From an uncultured Ezakiella sp. (lineage in GTDB: Bacteria > Bacillota > Clostridia > Tissierellales > Peptoniphilaceae), in contig CAMYPV010000031.1 of assembly GCA_947293975.1 (NCBI GenBank), positions 1 to 13,485 of the forward strand: DNA of 13,485 nucleotides, in the 5' to 3' direction. The position numbers and the translations under genes were made by a program. The notes under the pieces were generated by a model that ran no database searches, was not told the DNA's origin, and saw nothing but the letters and a program-made list of their open reading frames with translations. This document shows, piece by piece, positions 1 through 7,125 of this stretch. How positions within the stretch are numbered: the first letter of the stretch is position 1; the number at the start of each line of letters is the position of its first letter.

Positions 1-1321
1 AAGCGGTGTTTTTGATAGAGCCAGGGATGATGTTGATAGAATCGATGTTGTCGACAACGAATTTCGCTGCCTCAACAGGCGATAGCTCTTCGTTGTCATA
101 ATAAATCGAAAGACCCTCAGTCTCCATCATATTTAAAAGATTATCTTCGGTCTCTTTCATGCGTCTAATCAAATCGTTGCGCTCGCCCGAAAGCTTCTTC
201 GACTTTGCCTCCATTTCGAGAGTTGTGTGATTTGAAATAAATTCGTTAATATAATAAAGAGCCTCGTTGATATCGTCGTTTGAATCCATAATTCTACTTA
301 CAACAAGCCCATTAAAAGCAGGGTCAATCATATTTTTGATAACACGAAGCGCTTTTTTCTTTTTGGAAAGCACGAGAATTCTCTTGCCCTCAGCCAAGAA
401 ATGCCCAATCATATTTGCAACTGTGTGCGTCTTGCCGCTGCCCGGAGGGCCGTCAACAAGAGTGACCATATTGTTGTAAGAATTCTTGACGATGTTTAGC
501 TGTTCGTTGTTAAATTCCTTTGTAAAGAGACCAAAGTCGATGTTCTCTTCAGATATTTCGTTCTTAATGACATTTTCGCCGCTGATTTGCTCAATCACAG
601 GCGACTTGCGATTAGCCTCGTAAAGTGCAATCGCTCTGTCAAAAGTGGCGATCGTACTTGAAGACTTTGGCGCAAGAATCAAAACATTTCTGTCAATCAG
701 CGTGAGTGCAGTCGTTTTGAAATCGCTCTCAAAATCTTCGATGACTTGCCCGTCGATGTGAAGACGCTTTGCAATGCCACGCATAAACGACAGAGTCTCC
801 TTCGACGAAATTGGATTGTAATAATTTTCACGCAGTTCATCAGAAATGCGCTTGAGTTCCATCGGATTTATATTGCCAATCTTGCTCAAGAGTTTAACAT
901 CAAGCTCCGAGACAATGTTTGAATTTCTAATCTCAATGATCTCCTTTTTTGGATTCAAGCTGATATTAACACGCTTTGTAAACACAGGATAATTAATATC
1001 AGGCTCGCTATCTGAGACGAGAATCGCATTTGCAATAAACAAATCAACGTCTTCGTTCTCGTTTTGAATAATATAATAAAGCTTCAAAAACTCATGATAA
1101 ATCGCCTGAATGTTACGATCTTGCGCAGCCTTAGACGAAAACGGTCTCTTGATACGCAAAATAAATTCATCGTCAACGCCGCCGATTGCAACGAACGAAG
1201 AATTTTTAGGAAGCTCATCCAAAAACATGTGAAACGAAAGCTCATCAAGATTTGAAATCGTCTTGTCTTTTTCGTAGGCAAGCTGCCTTAAATATCTTAA
1301 AAGTGAAATAGAATTATCCAT
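1..1321 (-). CDS. SF1-helicase-like P-loop ATPase (partial, N-terminal 440 residues)
   Basis: The frame is open from an ATG at 1321 to the window edge, so the C-terminus is missing. A GGAG ribosome site (1327-1330) lies 5 bases upstream of the ATG. A Walker A motif, GPPGSGKT, falls at residues 291-298 (431-454). It is followed by a helix and a strand (GKRILVLSKKKKA) in the manner of AAA_11/UPF1/Dna2-type superfamily 1 helicases, which put a long N-terminal region before the P-loop. Residues about 365-405 are rich in Glu, Lys and Arg with heptad-like spacing and may form a coiled-coil insertion between motifs. Walker B and the later helicase motifs would lie outside the window, so DNA/RNA unwinding is inferred from family resemblance only. 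The first 280 residues resemble nothing I can name. The gene is divergent from murQ across a 235-base gap. It could instead be a nuclease-helicase fusion or part of a defence locus, which the missing end would show. Confidence 0.75.
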   Translation of the reverse strand, partial: MDNSISLLRYLRQLAYEKDKTISNLDELSFHMFLDELPKNSSFVAIGGVDDEFILRIKRPFSSKAAQDRNIQAIYHEFLKLYYIIQNENEDVDLFIANAILVSDSEPDINYPVFTKRVNISLNPKKEIIEIRNSNIVSELDVKLLSKIGNINPMELKRISDELRENYYNPISSKETLSFMRGIAKRLHIDGQVIEDFESDFKTTALTLIDRNVLILAPKSSSTIATFDRAIALYEANRKSPVIEQISGENVIKNEISEENIDFGLFTKEFNNEQLNIVKNSYNNMVTLVDGPPGSGKTHTVANMIGHFLAEGKRILVLSKKKKALRVIKNMIDPAFNGLVVSRIMDSNDDINEALYYINEFISNHTTLEMEAKSKKLSGERNDLIRRMKETEDNLLNMMETEGLSIYYDNEELSPVEAAKFVVDNIDSINIIPGSIKNTA

Positions 1322-1390
1322 AAAAACTCCAATCTATAAAAAATCTCTGCAGCCGACAAATGTCAACCGCATAGCATCATATACAAAAAT

Positions 1391-1396
1391 ATTATA
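1391..1396 (-). promoter_or_regulatory. Candidate -10 box for the divergent ATPase gene
   Basis: On the minus strand this reads TATAAT, a perfect -10 hexamer about 70 bases upstream of the ATG at 1321. The matching -35 region (around 1413-1420, TTTTCTTT) is weak, so the assignment rests mainly on the -10 box. Confidence 0.4.
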
Positions 1397-1470
1397 ACAT
1401 AGAAAAATAAAAAAAGAAAATTCCCTCGCAAATTTTTGCACGCAACAAATTTTAAACACGTGAAGTTAAT

Positions 1471-1498
1471 TTGTTTTGATTGCTTTTTGTTATATTAT
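1471..1498 (+). promoter_or_regulatory. Candidate promoter of the murQ-murP-mupG operon
   Basis: TTGTTT (1471-1476) and TATTAT (1493-1498) are 16 bases apart, each close to the sigma-A consensus. Transcription would start near 1505 and leave a leader of about 50 bases before the GTG start. Just upstream, 1430-1452 is an imperfect inverted repeat (AAATTTTTG / CAACAAATTT, one-base bulge) that could be an operator, but this is speculative. Confidence 0.4.
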
Positions 1499-1556
1499 GA
1501 TAAAGTTGCATATTTTTTATTTTTTTGGATATAAATACGATATAGGGGGGTATATT

Positions 1557-2459
1557 GTGAGTTTAAATTTAGAAACAGAGGCTCTTAATATTAGTGCAAA
1601 TGGCATTGACACTATGAGCACCGCAGAAATTTTACGAATTATTAACGACAACGACAAGGGCGTTGCACTTGCTGTTAGCAAGGTTATTCCTGCCATTAAC
1701 GATTTGGTTGACGCTTCTTTTGTGTCGATTAAAAATGGTGCGAGAATTTTTTACGTTGGCGCTGGAACTTCGGGCAGGCTTGGCGTGCTTGATGCGTCGG
1801 AGATTTTGCCAACTTTTGGCGAAGGTAATTTTTTTGTTGGTCTCATTGCTGGAGGTTTGGATGCGCTTGTCATTCCGATTGAAGGAGCGGAGGACGATAC
1901 AAATTCGCTCATAGGCGATTTGAAGAGCAAGAATTTTTCGAAAGACGATTTCTTGATCGGCATCACCGCAAGCGGTAGGACTCCGTGCGTTGTCGGTGCG
2001 CTTGACTATGCAAAGAGCGTTGGCGCAATGACGGGTGCGATTTCGTGTGTAAGTCACTCGAAGGTGAGTGAGCATGCTGATTTTGCTGTTGATTGTCCGG
2101 TGGGTGCTGAAGTTATTTCAGGGTCCACAAGAATGAAGTCCGGCACTGCAACAAAGATGATTCTAAATATGATTTCAACCACAATAATGGTTAAATACGG
2201 CAAGGTCTTCAACGGATTCATGGTAGATGTTAAGCCTTCAAACGAAAAACTTGTGATGAGGGCAACTGGTATTATTAAAAACATTTGTGATATTGACGAT
2301 GATTCTGCGAAGGATTTGTTGGAGCGTTCTGGATTTAATGTTAAGGTTGCAATTATTATGGGACTTACAAAAATTTACGACACTTCTCTTATTGGGGATA
2401 TTCTAATGGCTGAGGGCAATAATGTTGCCGCTGCTATTAGAAAGCTAAAGACAAAATAA
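1557..2459 (+). CDS. murQ: N-acetylmuramic acid 6-phosphate etherase MurQ
   Basis: MurQ cleaves the lactyl ether of MurNAc-6P to give GlcNAc-6P and D-lactate in the cytoplasm. I chose the GTG at 1557, 6 bases after a GGGGGG ribosome site (1545-1550). This gives 300 residues, the family's usual length, and an N-terminus (LNLETEALN...IDTMSTAEIL) that fits it. A longer frame from 1476 would run through the promoter. SIS-domain hallmarks are present: GAGTSGRLGVLDASE (68-82), EGAEDD (109-114), the ITASGRTP loop (136-143) and the family signature SGSTRMKSGTATK (188-200). By analogy with the E. coli enzyme, E82 and E109 are the probable catalytic glutamates. The C-terminal helical part is complete. 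It is the first gene of an operon, 11 bases ahead of the PTS gene. Confidence 0.96.
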   Translation: MSLNLETEALNISANGIDTMSTAEILRIINDNDKGVALAVSKVIPAINDLVDASFVSIKNGARIFYVGAGTSGRLGVLDASEILPTFGEGNFFVGLIAGGLDALVIPIEGAEDDTNSLIGDLKSKNFSKDDFLIGITASGRTPCVVGALDYAKSVGAMTGAISCVSHSKVSEHADFAVDCPVGAEVISGSTRMKSGTATKMILNMISTTIMVKYGKVFNGFMVDVKPSNEKLVMRATGIIKNICDIDDDSAKDLLERSGFNVKVAIIMGLTKIYDTSLIGDILMAEGNNVAAAIRKLKTK

Positions 2460-2470
2460 AGGAGGATATT

Positions 2471-3901
2471 ATGAAAGATGATGTTTTAGCTAAAAAAATA
2501 TTGGACGCTGTTGGCGGAAGTAATAACATTTTGTCCAACACAATTTGCATGACAAGACTTAGACTTAGCTTAAAGGATATGAGTCTTGCAAAGATTGATG
2601 AGCTAAAGGCAATTGAAGGTGTGCTTGGAGTTGTTGAAGGCGATGGTCTTCAAGTTATTTTAGGACCTGGCAAAGTTTCAAAAGTCGGCGCTGAATTTTC
2701 AAAAATTGCCGGCGTAAAAGCTAATTACGAAAACGCAAAAGAATTGGCAAAGGAAAACAAAGCTGTTCAAAAACAAAAACACGACAAGGGATTGCAAAGA
2801 CTATTAAGACGTATTGCAAATATCTTTATTCCACTACTACCTGGTATCATTGCAGCTGGTCTTGTAAACGGTATTACAAATGTTATTAACGTTTCTACTG
2901 GCGGCGCATTTTCAGGTCTATGGTGGTACGAAACAATTAGAACTATCAGCTGGGGATTGTTTGGATTCCTTCCTATTCTTGTAGGTTACAACGCTGCAAG
3001 AGAATTTGGCGGCACTGGAGTTCTAGGCGCAATCATGGGTGCATTCTCAATGAATTTACCTGCAATGCCTTTGTTAAAAACACTTGCAAATGACGAAAAA
3101 ATCATGATGCCTCTTACAAACGCTGCATACAATCCAGCAGCTGGCGGACTTTTGGCTGCACTATTTATGGGTATCTTGATTGCATATCTTGAAAAGAATA
3201 TCAGAAAAGTTATGCCAAATATTTTGGAAACATTCTTGACACCACTTGTATCATTGTTGATTGGTTCATTCTTCGCAGTATTGATCATTCAACCAATCGG
3301 TGCATTTGTTACACAAGGAATTTTTGGCGGATTGAATTTCGTTTATGAAAAACTTGGAGTTGCAGGCGGATACATCCTATCAGCTGGCTTCTTACCATTG
3401 GTATCTGTTGGTTTACACCAAGCTTTGACACCAATTCACGTTCTATTAAACGATCCAGCTGGTCCAACAATGGGCGTTAACTATCTATTACCAATTCTAA
3501 TGATGGCTGGTGGCGGACAAGTTGGTGCTGGTCTTGCTCTATACTTCAAATCAAAGAACAAGAAATTAAAACAACTTACACGTGACTCACTTCCTGTTGG
3601 TATTTTAGGAATCGGCGAACCAATGATGTACGCTGTTACACTTCCACTAGGAAAACCATTCATCACAGCATGCTTGGGCGCTGGCGTTGGCGGTGTTCTT
3701 GCAGTTCTATTTAAACTAGGTACAATCACACAAGGTGTATCTGGATTATTCGGATTATTAATCACAGTTCCTGGCACACAATTACAATATGCAATCGCAA
3801 TGATTGGTGCATATATCGGCGGATTCGTCTTAACATGGTTCTTTGGTGTTGACGAAAAACGTATCGATGAAGTTTACGGCGACGGAGCTGATCTTCAATA
3901 A
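2471..3901 (+). CDS. murP: PTS transporter subunit IIBC, MurNAc (MurNAc-GlcNAc) type, MurP-like
   Basis: This 476-residue membrane permease takes up a sugar and phosphorylates it on entry. The EIIB domain (about 1-85) carries the phosphocysteine C26 in the motif ICMTRLRL. A charged Lys-rich linker (85-110) leads to the EIIC domain, whose hydrophobic segments run from about 115 to 460. EIIC shows GLHQALTPIH (314-323) and the substrate-site motif GIGEPMMY (380-387), both typical of the glucose/sucrose superfamily. A strong GGAGG (2461-2465) sits 5 bases before the ATG. The sequence alone allows other sugars in this superfamily. The MurNAc or MurNAc-GlcNAc assignment comes from the flanking murQ and mupG, as in the S. 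aureus and Bacillus operons. There is no EIIA domain, so a EIIA encoded elsewhere must supply the phosphate. Codon choice looks more A/T-ending than in the flanking genes, perhaps reflecting high expression. Confidence 0.9.
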   Translation: MKDDVLAKKILDAVGGSNNILSNTICMTRLRLSLKDMSLAKIDELKAIEGVLGVVEGDGLQVILGPGKVSKVGAEFSKIAGVKANYENAKELAKENKAVQKQKHDKGLQRLLRRIANIFIPLLPGIIAAGLVNGITNVINVSTGGAFSGLWWYETIRTISWGLFGFLPILVGYNAAREFGGTGVLGAIMGAFSMNLPAMPLLKTLANDEKIMMPLTNAAYNPAAGGLLAALFMGILIAYLEKNIRKVMPNILETFLTPLVSLLIGSFFAVLIIQPIGAFVTQGIFGGLNFVYEKLGVAGGYILSAGFLPLVSVGLHQALTPIHVLLNDPAGPTMGVNYLLPILMMAGGGQVGAGLALYFKSKNKKLKQLTRDSLPVGILGIGEPMMYAVTLPLGKPFITACLGAGVGGVLAVLFKLGTITQGVSGLFGLLITVPGTQLQYAIAMIGAYIGGFVLTWFFGVDEKRIDEVYGDGADLQ

Positions 3902-4923
3902 TGCTTGAAAAATTTGACATAGGCTTTAGCATTTACTTTGAAAATGACGGGAGTTTTGACGAAAAACTTTTGGATCGCTTTGAGTCGGCTGGCGGAAAGT
4001 ATTTGTTTACATCTGTAAATTACAGGGCAAATGAATTTCATTTCGACACGCTTCTAAAACTTGTGGAGGCGGCGCACAAAAGGTCGATGAGTGTAATGGT
4101 GGACATCAACGGCGAAAGCAGCAAGACATTTGACTTGGAGCGTATAAAATCGGTTGGCGAAGTCTGTCTTAGGATGGACGACGGCATCAGCTACGAAGAG
4201 ATTGTGGGCTTTCAAAAAGATTTTGACATCGTTCTTAACGCATCGACCACTTCGATTGCAGAACTTGAGAAGATGCAAAAGATGGGCCTTGATAGCTCAA
4301 GGACTTTGATATGCCACAATTTTTATCCAAAGCCAAACACCGGTCTTTCGCTCGAACGCGTTCAAAAGATTAACGCCGCTTACAAGGAGCGTGGATTTAA
4401 GCTGATGACATTTGTGCCGGGCGATTTGACAATGCGCGGACCAATATATAAGGGCCTTCCAACTGTCGAGCGTCACCGCGACCAAGACATCATTAAGTCC
4501 ATCATGGAATGCTTGAGTGCCGATTCGGACATTGTTGCAGTTGGCGACGTGGACATCAAAGACGAGTCGCTACAAAAGATTAAGAATCTACAAAATGGTT
4601 TTATGATTGCAAGAGCGGATGTGCCTGATGACATAAAGAATCATGTGTTCTACGACAGGCCTGACGGCGCGGAAGAGCTTGTGCGCGATTCAACAATGCG
4701 CGGCAAGATTGATCTGACGAATGATAAAATCTCCGACACAAAGAATTTTGAACGCGGAGACGTGGTTTTTAGTACGAGAGATTTTGGCAGATACTTTGGC
4801 GAAATAGAAATCGTAAAAAAACCGATTATGTCAGATGGGCGTGCGTTGGTGGCGCGTATATGCGAGGACGATTTGTGGATGCTTGACTATGTTAGCAACA
4901 AAATTGGAATAAAATTTGAATAG
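3901..4923 (+). CDS. mupG: 6-phospho-N-acetylmuramidase MupG (DUF871 family)
   Basis: The 340-residue protein belongs to the DUF871/MupG family. In S. aureus its member hydrolyses MurNAc-6P-GlcNAc to MurNAc-6P plus GlcNAc in the cytoplasm, and that role fits here because MurP supplies the substrate and MurQ consumes the product. The N-terminal part (about 1-235) is a TIM-barrel-like domain with the conserved stretches NASTTS (113-118), CHNFYPKPNTGLS (138-150) and RGPIYKGLPTVERHR (179-193). A smaller C-terminal domain (about 240-340), cyclophilin-like in this family, contains RGDVVFSTRDFGRYFGEIEI. The ATG shares its A with the stop of murP (TAATG), and the nearest GGAG (3884-3887) is 13 bases away, so translation is probably coupled. 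It is the last gene before the terminator at 4938-4970. Confidence 0.93.
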   Translation: MLEKFDIGFSIYFENDGSFDEKLLDRFESAGGKYLFTSVNYRANEFHFDTLLKLVEAAHKRSMSVMVDINGESSKTFDLERIKSVGEVCLRMDDGISYEEIVGFQKDFDIVLNASTTSIAELEKMQKMGLDSSRTLICHNFYPKPNTGLSLERVQKINAAYKERGFKLMTFVPGDLTMRGPIYKGLPTVERHRDQDIIKSIMECLSADSDIVAVGDVDIKDESLQKIKNLQNGFMIARADVPDDIKNHVFYDRPDGAEELVRDSTMRGKIDLTNDKISDTKNFERGDVVFSTRDFGRYFGEIEIVKKPIMSDGRALVARICEDDLWMLDYVSNKIGIKFE

Positions 4924-4937
4924 TATTTAAATTATTA

Positions 4938-4970
4938 AAAGCAGGCAAGATTTTTGCCTGCTTTCTTTAT
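4938..4970 (+). terminator. Intrinsic terminator of the murQ-murP-mupG operon
   Basis: AAAGCAGGCAA (4938-4948) pairs with TTGCCTGCTTT (4954-4964) around a 5-base loop (GATTT), followed by the T-rich tail CTTTAT. It lies 15 bases after the mupG stop. Confidence 0.93.
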
Positions 4971-4989
4971 ATGAATTTTATACAATTTG

Positions 4990-4998
4990 TGTTATAAT
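4990..4998 (+). promoter_or_regulatory. Extended -10 promoter of the lipoprotein-sirtuin unit
   Basis: TGTTATAAT (4990-4998) is an extended -10 (TGn plus a perfect TATAAT). The -35 region near 4970 is poor, as is common with extended -10 promoters. Transcription would start near 5005, just before the ribosome site AAAGGAGA (5008-5015). Confidence 0.65.
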
Positions 4999-5020
4999 AT
5001 AAAAGTTAAAGGAGAGTATT

Positions 5021-6022
5021 ATGAAGAAAAAATTATTAATCGTTCTTGCATCATTTGCAATTTTATTTTCATCAACTGCATGCACAAAGCCTGCAGAAAA
5101 AAATCCTGCAAATAACCAAGAGCAAAACACAGAAACAAAAAATCAAGAAGAAACAAATCAAGAAAACGCAGCAACAGAAGATAAAAATTTTGTAAATGTT
5201 GACGAAAACGACAAAAAAGAAGCGCTTGAGCTTGTTAAATTTTTGTCGACAGATGATTTTTCAAAGATTAAAGAAAGATTGCACGAAGAAGTTAAAGAGT
5301 ATCAAAACGACGAAAGCTATGAGCTTAACAACAATGTGTTTAAGGACACAGGCGAAATCGGCGAGCTTGAAGCGCTTACAAAACAAGAACGCAAAGACGA
5401 AAAGGTTGGCGAAATCAAAATGTACAGCGGTCAAGTCAAGGGCGAACATCAAGACCTTGCATTTGACATAATCGTAACAAAAGACGGCAAGTTTATCGAC
5501 TGGAGATTTTTCCCGGTTCAAGACCAAGAAGCAAATATGAAAAAACACGAATTGGTTGTAAAAAAATTCGAAGAATTTGCAGACTTGGTTGAAGCTGGAG
5601 ACTATGAAAAGGTAAAGCCAGAGCTTGCACTAATGGAAATGGACGAAGAAGCTCACAAAAACTTTAAAAAGCAACTTGATTCACTTGTTGCACAAGTTAA
5701 AAACAGAAAAGAATTCAAAATTGTAAACATCGTAGACAGAACTGCAGTAAAATCGCTCGAAAAAATCGGCGTAACAGGTAAAATCGTAAATATTGTTGCA
5801 GTCGCATCATACGAAGAAGGTCCACAAGTTCAGTATCGTGCAGTATATTCTGACGACGGAAGACTCTTATCAATCGGCTTAAATCCAATACAAATGCAAC
5901 CTCAAATGGAAGCACCAAAAATGCCAGAAGACAACAATCAAAAATCAGACGAAAAAACTGATGAAAAAACTGATGAAAAGACCGACGAAAAAACCGACGA
6001 CACAGACAAAAAGACAGAATAA
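5021..6022 (+). CDS. Lipoprotein with two DUF3887-like domains and a DEKT-repeat tail
   Basis: The 333-residue protein starts with MKKK, a hydrophobic stretch and the lipobox-like STAC. This predicts cleavage before C21 and lipid anchoring outside the cell, although the -3 position is Ser rather than the usual Leu. Residues 22-60 are an Asn/Gln/Glu/Lys-rich flexible linker. Two similar globular units follow (about 62-168 and 174-290). Each runs from helix and (D/G)D(F/Y) turn to a G-containing strand pair ending in a D-G-(K/R) hairpin, resembling DUF3887-type domains in tandem. The tail (309-333) is made of DEKT units. The ATG has a GGAG (5011-5014) 6 bases upstream. Function is unknown. The stop overlaps the sirtuin start (TAATG), implying co-transcription. 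Domain assignment is by eye. Confidence 0.85.
   Translation: MKKKLLIVLASFAILFSSTACTKPAEKNPANNQEQNTETKNQEETNQENAATEDKNFVNVDENDKKEALELVKFLSTDDFSKIKERLHEEVKEYQNDESYELNNNVFKDTGEIGELEALTKQERKDEKVGEIKMYSGQVKGEHQDLAFDIIVTKDGKFIDWRFFPVQDQEANMKKHELVVKKFEEFADLVEAGDYEKVKPELALMEMDEEAHKNFKKQLDSLVAQVKNRKEFKIVNIVDRTAVKSLEKIGVTGKIVNIVAVASYEEGPQVQYRAVYSDDGRLLSIGLNPIQMQPQMEAPKMPEDNNQKSDEKTDEKTDEKTDEKTDDTDKKTE
5948..5995 (+). repeat. Four tandem 12-bp units encoding DEKT
   Basis: GACGAAAAAACT-like units repeat four times in frame (5948-5959, 5960-5971, 5972-5983, 5984-5995), with third-position differences (GAC/GAT, AAA/AAG, ACT/ACC). Because the unit is 12 bp, gain or loss of copies would lengthen or shorten the acidic-basic tail without shifting the frame. 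Confidence 0.92.
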
Positions 6023-6759
6023 TGAATAAATTTACAGAGATTATAAATTCGAGCAACAACATCGTATTTTTTGGAGGCGCGGGCGTTTCGACCGAGTCAG
6101 GCATACCTGACTTTAGAAGCGCAGACGGCATCTATAACGAGGACGTGGGCAAAGTTTTGTCCGCAGAGGAAATGGTGAGCCACAGTTTTTACAAAAATCA
6201 TCCGCGAGATTTCTTTAATTTCTATCGCGACAAACTCATCTATCCAGACGCAAGACCAAATGACTGCCACAAAGCGCTCAAAAAGCTCGAAGACATTGGG
6301 AAGCTAAAGGCGATTATAACGCAAAACATCGACGGGCTTCATCAGATGGCGGGTAGCATTTGCGTGTATGAACTGCATGGGTCGGTGCATCGCAGCTACT
6401 GCGTGGACTGCGGCGAGAAATATGACCTGCAAGAATTTTTGACATTAGGCGAAGTGCCACGATGCAAAAAATGTGGCGGCATTGTAAGACCAGATGTCGT
6501 ATTATACCAAGAGTCATTGGACGGCGAAGTCCTAAGAGATTCCGTCACCGCAATCTCACAGGCGGATACATTAATCGTGGGCGGCACCTCGCTAGTCGTC
6601 TACCCAGCCGCTGGACTAATCAACTATTTCCGCGGCAAAAACCTCGTCCTAATCAACATGACCCCAACAAGCTACGACACCCACGCAGATCTTTGTATCT
6701 ACGACAAAATCGGAAAAGTATTTAAAACCACAATGGATGAATTGAACCTTGCTATATAA
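6022..6759 (+). CDS. cobB: NAD-dependent protein deacylase, sirtuin (Sir2/CobB family)
   Basis: The 245-residue sirtuin removes acetyl or related acyl groups from lysines using NAD+. The NAD-binding GAGVSTESGIPDFR (19-32), TQNIDGLH (100-107) and the catalytic histidine H119 in ELHGS are intact. So is a four-cysteine zinc site (C127, C130, C148, C151) and the RPDVVLYQESL segment (156-166). GGTSLVVYPAAGL (187-199) closes the Rossmann fold. The sequence around the NAD motif looks more like the unclassified (class U) Firmicute/Thermotoga group than like E. coli CobB, so deacetylation is the safest prediction. The ATG shares one base with the preceding lipoprotein stop and has no visible Shine-Dalgarno, so it probably depends on translational coupling. 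The pairing with a surface lipoprotein has no obvious metabolic logic. Confidence 0.95.
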   Translation: MNKFTEIINSSNNIVFFGGAGVSTESGIPDFRSADGIYNEDVGKVLSAEEMVSHSFYKNHPRDFFNFYRDKLIYPDARPNDCHKALKKLEDIGKLKAIITQNIDGLHQMAGSICVYELHGSVHRSYCVDCGEKYDLQEFLTLGEVPRCKKCGGIVRPDVVLYQESLDGEVLRDSVTAISQADTLIVGGTSLVVYPAAGLINYFRGKNLVLINMTPTSYDTHADLCIYDKIGKVFKTTMDELNLAI

Positions 6760-6779
6760 TAATAGCGAGGTTCTTTTTG
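6745..6779 (+). terminator. Intrinsic terminator of the lipoprotein-sirtuin unit
   Basis: AACCTTGCTAT (6745-6755) pairs with ATAGCGAGGTT (6762-6772), 11 bp with one G-U pair and a 6-base loop, followed by CTTTTTG. The hairpin includes the sirtuin stop codon (6757-6759). Its T-tract is also the left flank of the palindromic element that begins at 6779. Confidence 0.88.
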
Positions 6780-6903
6780 TATTGTGGTTAAAATGGCGAT
6801 ATTCACTCGTTTCGAATTGTTTTCTCGTTGCGACGTACTCATGTACGACTCACTCGAAAAAATTCTGTACGTCGTGAATCTCATCCATTTTTCCACACAA
6901 TAC
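6779..6903. repeat. 125-bp imperfect palindrome, MITE-like
   Basis: The ends are perfect 8-bp inverted repeats, GTATTGTG (6779-6786) and CACAATAC (6896-6903). Inside, the two arms keep matching in blocks: AAAATGG with CCATTTT, ATTCAC with GTGAAT, GAATT with AATTC, down to CGTAC-TCAT-GTACG (6834-6847) at the centre. The whole can fold into one long hairpin. TTTTT flanks both ends (6774-6778 and 6904-6908), as a target duplication would, although a homopolymer is weak proof. No protein is encoded. It resembles a non-autonomous miniature element or an intergenic palindromic repeat. The family is not one I can name. Confidence 0.7.
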
Positions 6904-6933
6904 TTTTTGATAAGAAGTTAAAATGGTATTGCG

Positions 6934-6977
6934 ATGTATAAAAACAAATGTCGATCGCGGTCGGTCGACCCTACAAC
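6934..6977 (-). repeat. 44-bp intergenic repeat, copy A1
   Basis: This matches copy A2 (7061-7104) at 41 of 44 positions in the same orientation, 127 bases away. Its GC-rich core contains the palindromes CGATCG and GGTCGACC (6963-6970) in otherwise AT-rich DNA. Read on the minus strand it begins GTTGTAGGGTCGACC. Weak similarity extends left to about 6925. Confidence 0.85.
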
Positions 6978-7002
6978 GTTCTTCATATATGTGAGCAACG
7001 CC

Positions 7003-7035
7003 GCATGTAGAGGACACCACCGTGTATCCAAAGCG
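7003..7035 (+). repeat. Degenerate relative of the 44-bp repeat, opposite orientation
   Basis: Read forward it starts GCATGTAGAGGACACC and ends AAAGCG. It can be aligned with the minus-strand reading of the copy at 7130-7163, which shares GCATGTAG, ACC, ACCGT and AAGCG. It carries its own weak hairpin, GGACAC / GTGTATCC. The relationship is by eye and uncertain. Confidence 0.4.
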
Positions 7036-7060
7036 ATATTGCGGAGCAAGGCATTTTGTA

Positions 7061-7104
7061 ATGTATAAAAATATATGTCGATCGCGGTCGGTCGACCATA
7101 CAAC
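7061..7104 (-). repeat. 44-bp intergenic repeat, copy A2
   Basis: Second near-identical copy. It differs from A1 at three positions (two in the AT-rich part, one beside the GGTCGACC palindrome at 7090-7097). The spacing between copies, 127 bases, is not a multiple of three, which argues against the short open frame that spans both being a gene. Confidence 0.85.
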
Positions 7105-7125
7105 CCTATTAAATTTTTTATGAAC

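Noticed and set aside
1361..1366. TTGACA on the minus strand as -35 box for the ATPase gene
   Set aside because: No good -10 hexamer at 16-18 bases downstream; the TATAAT at 1391-1396 is upstream of it and is the better candidate.
1359..1376. Possible catabolite-control (cre) site ATGTCAACCGCATAGCAT
   Set aside because: It lacks the CG centre with correct spacing of the cre consensus.
1476..1556. Upstream 27-codon extension of MurQ starting at a TTG
   Set aside because: It overlaps the likely promoter, has no ribosome site, and the GTG at 1557 has a GGGGGG site and gives the normal family N-terminus.
6934..7104. Possible CRISPR array
   Set aside because: Only two good copies, 44 bp long with an 83-base gap that itself holds a related repeat; no regular array and no cas genes.
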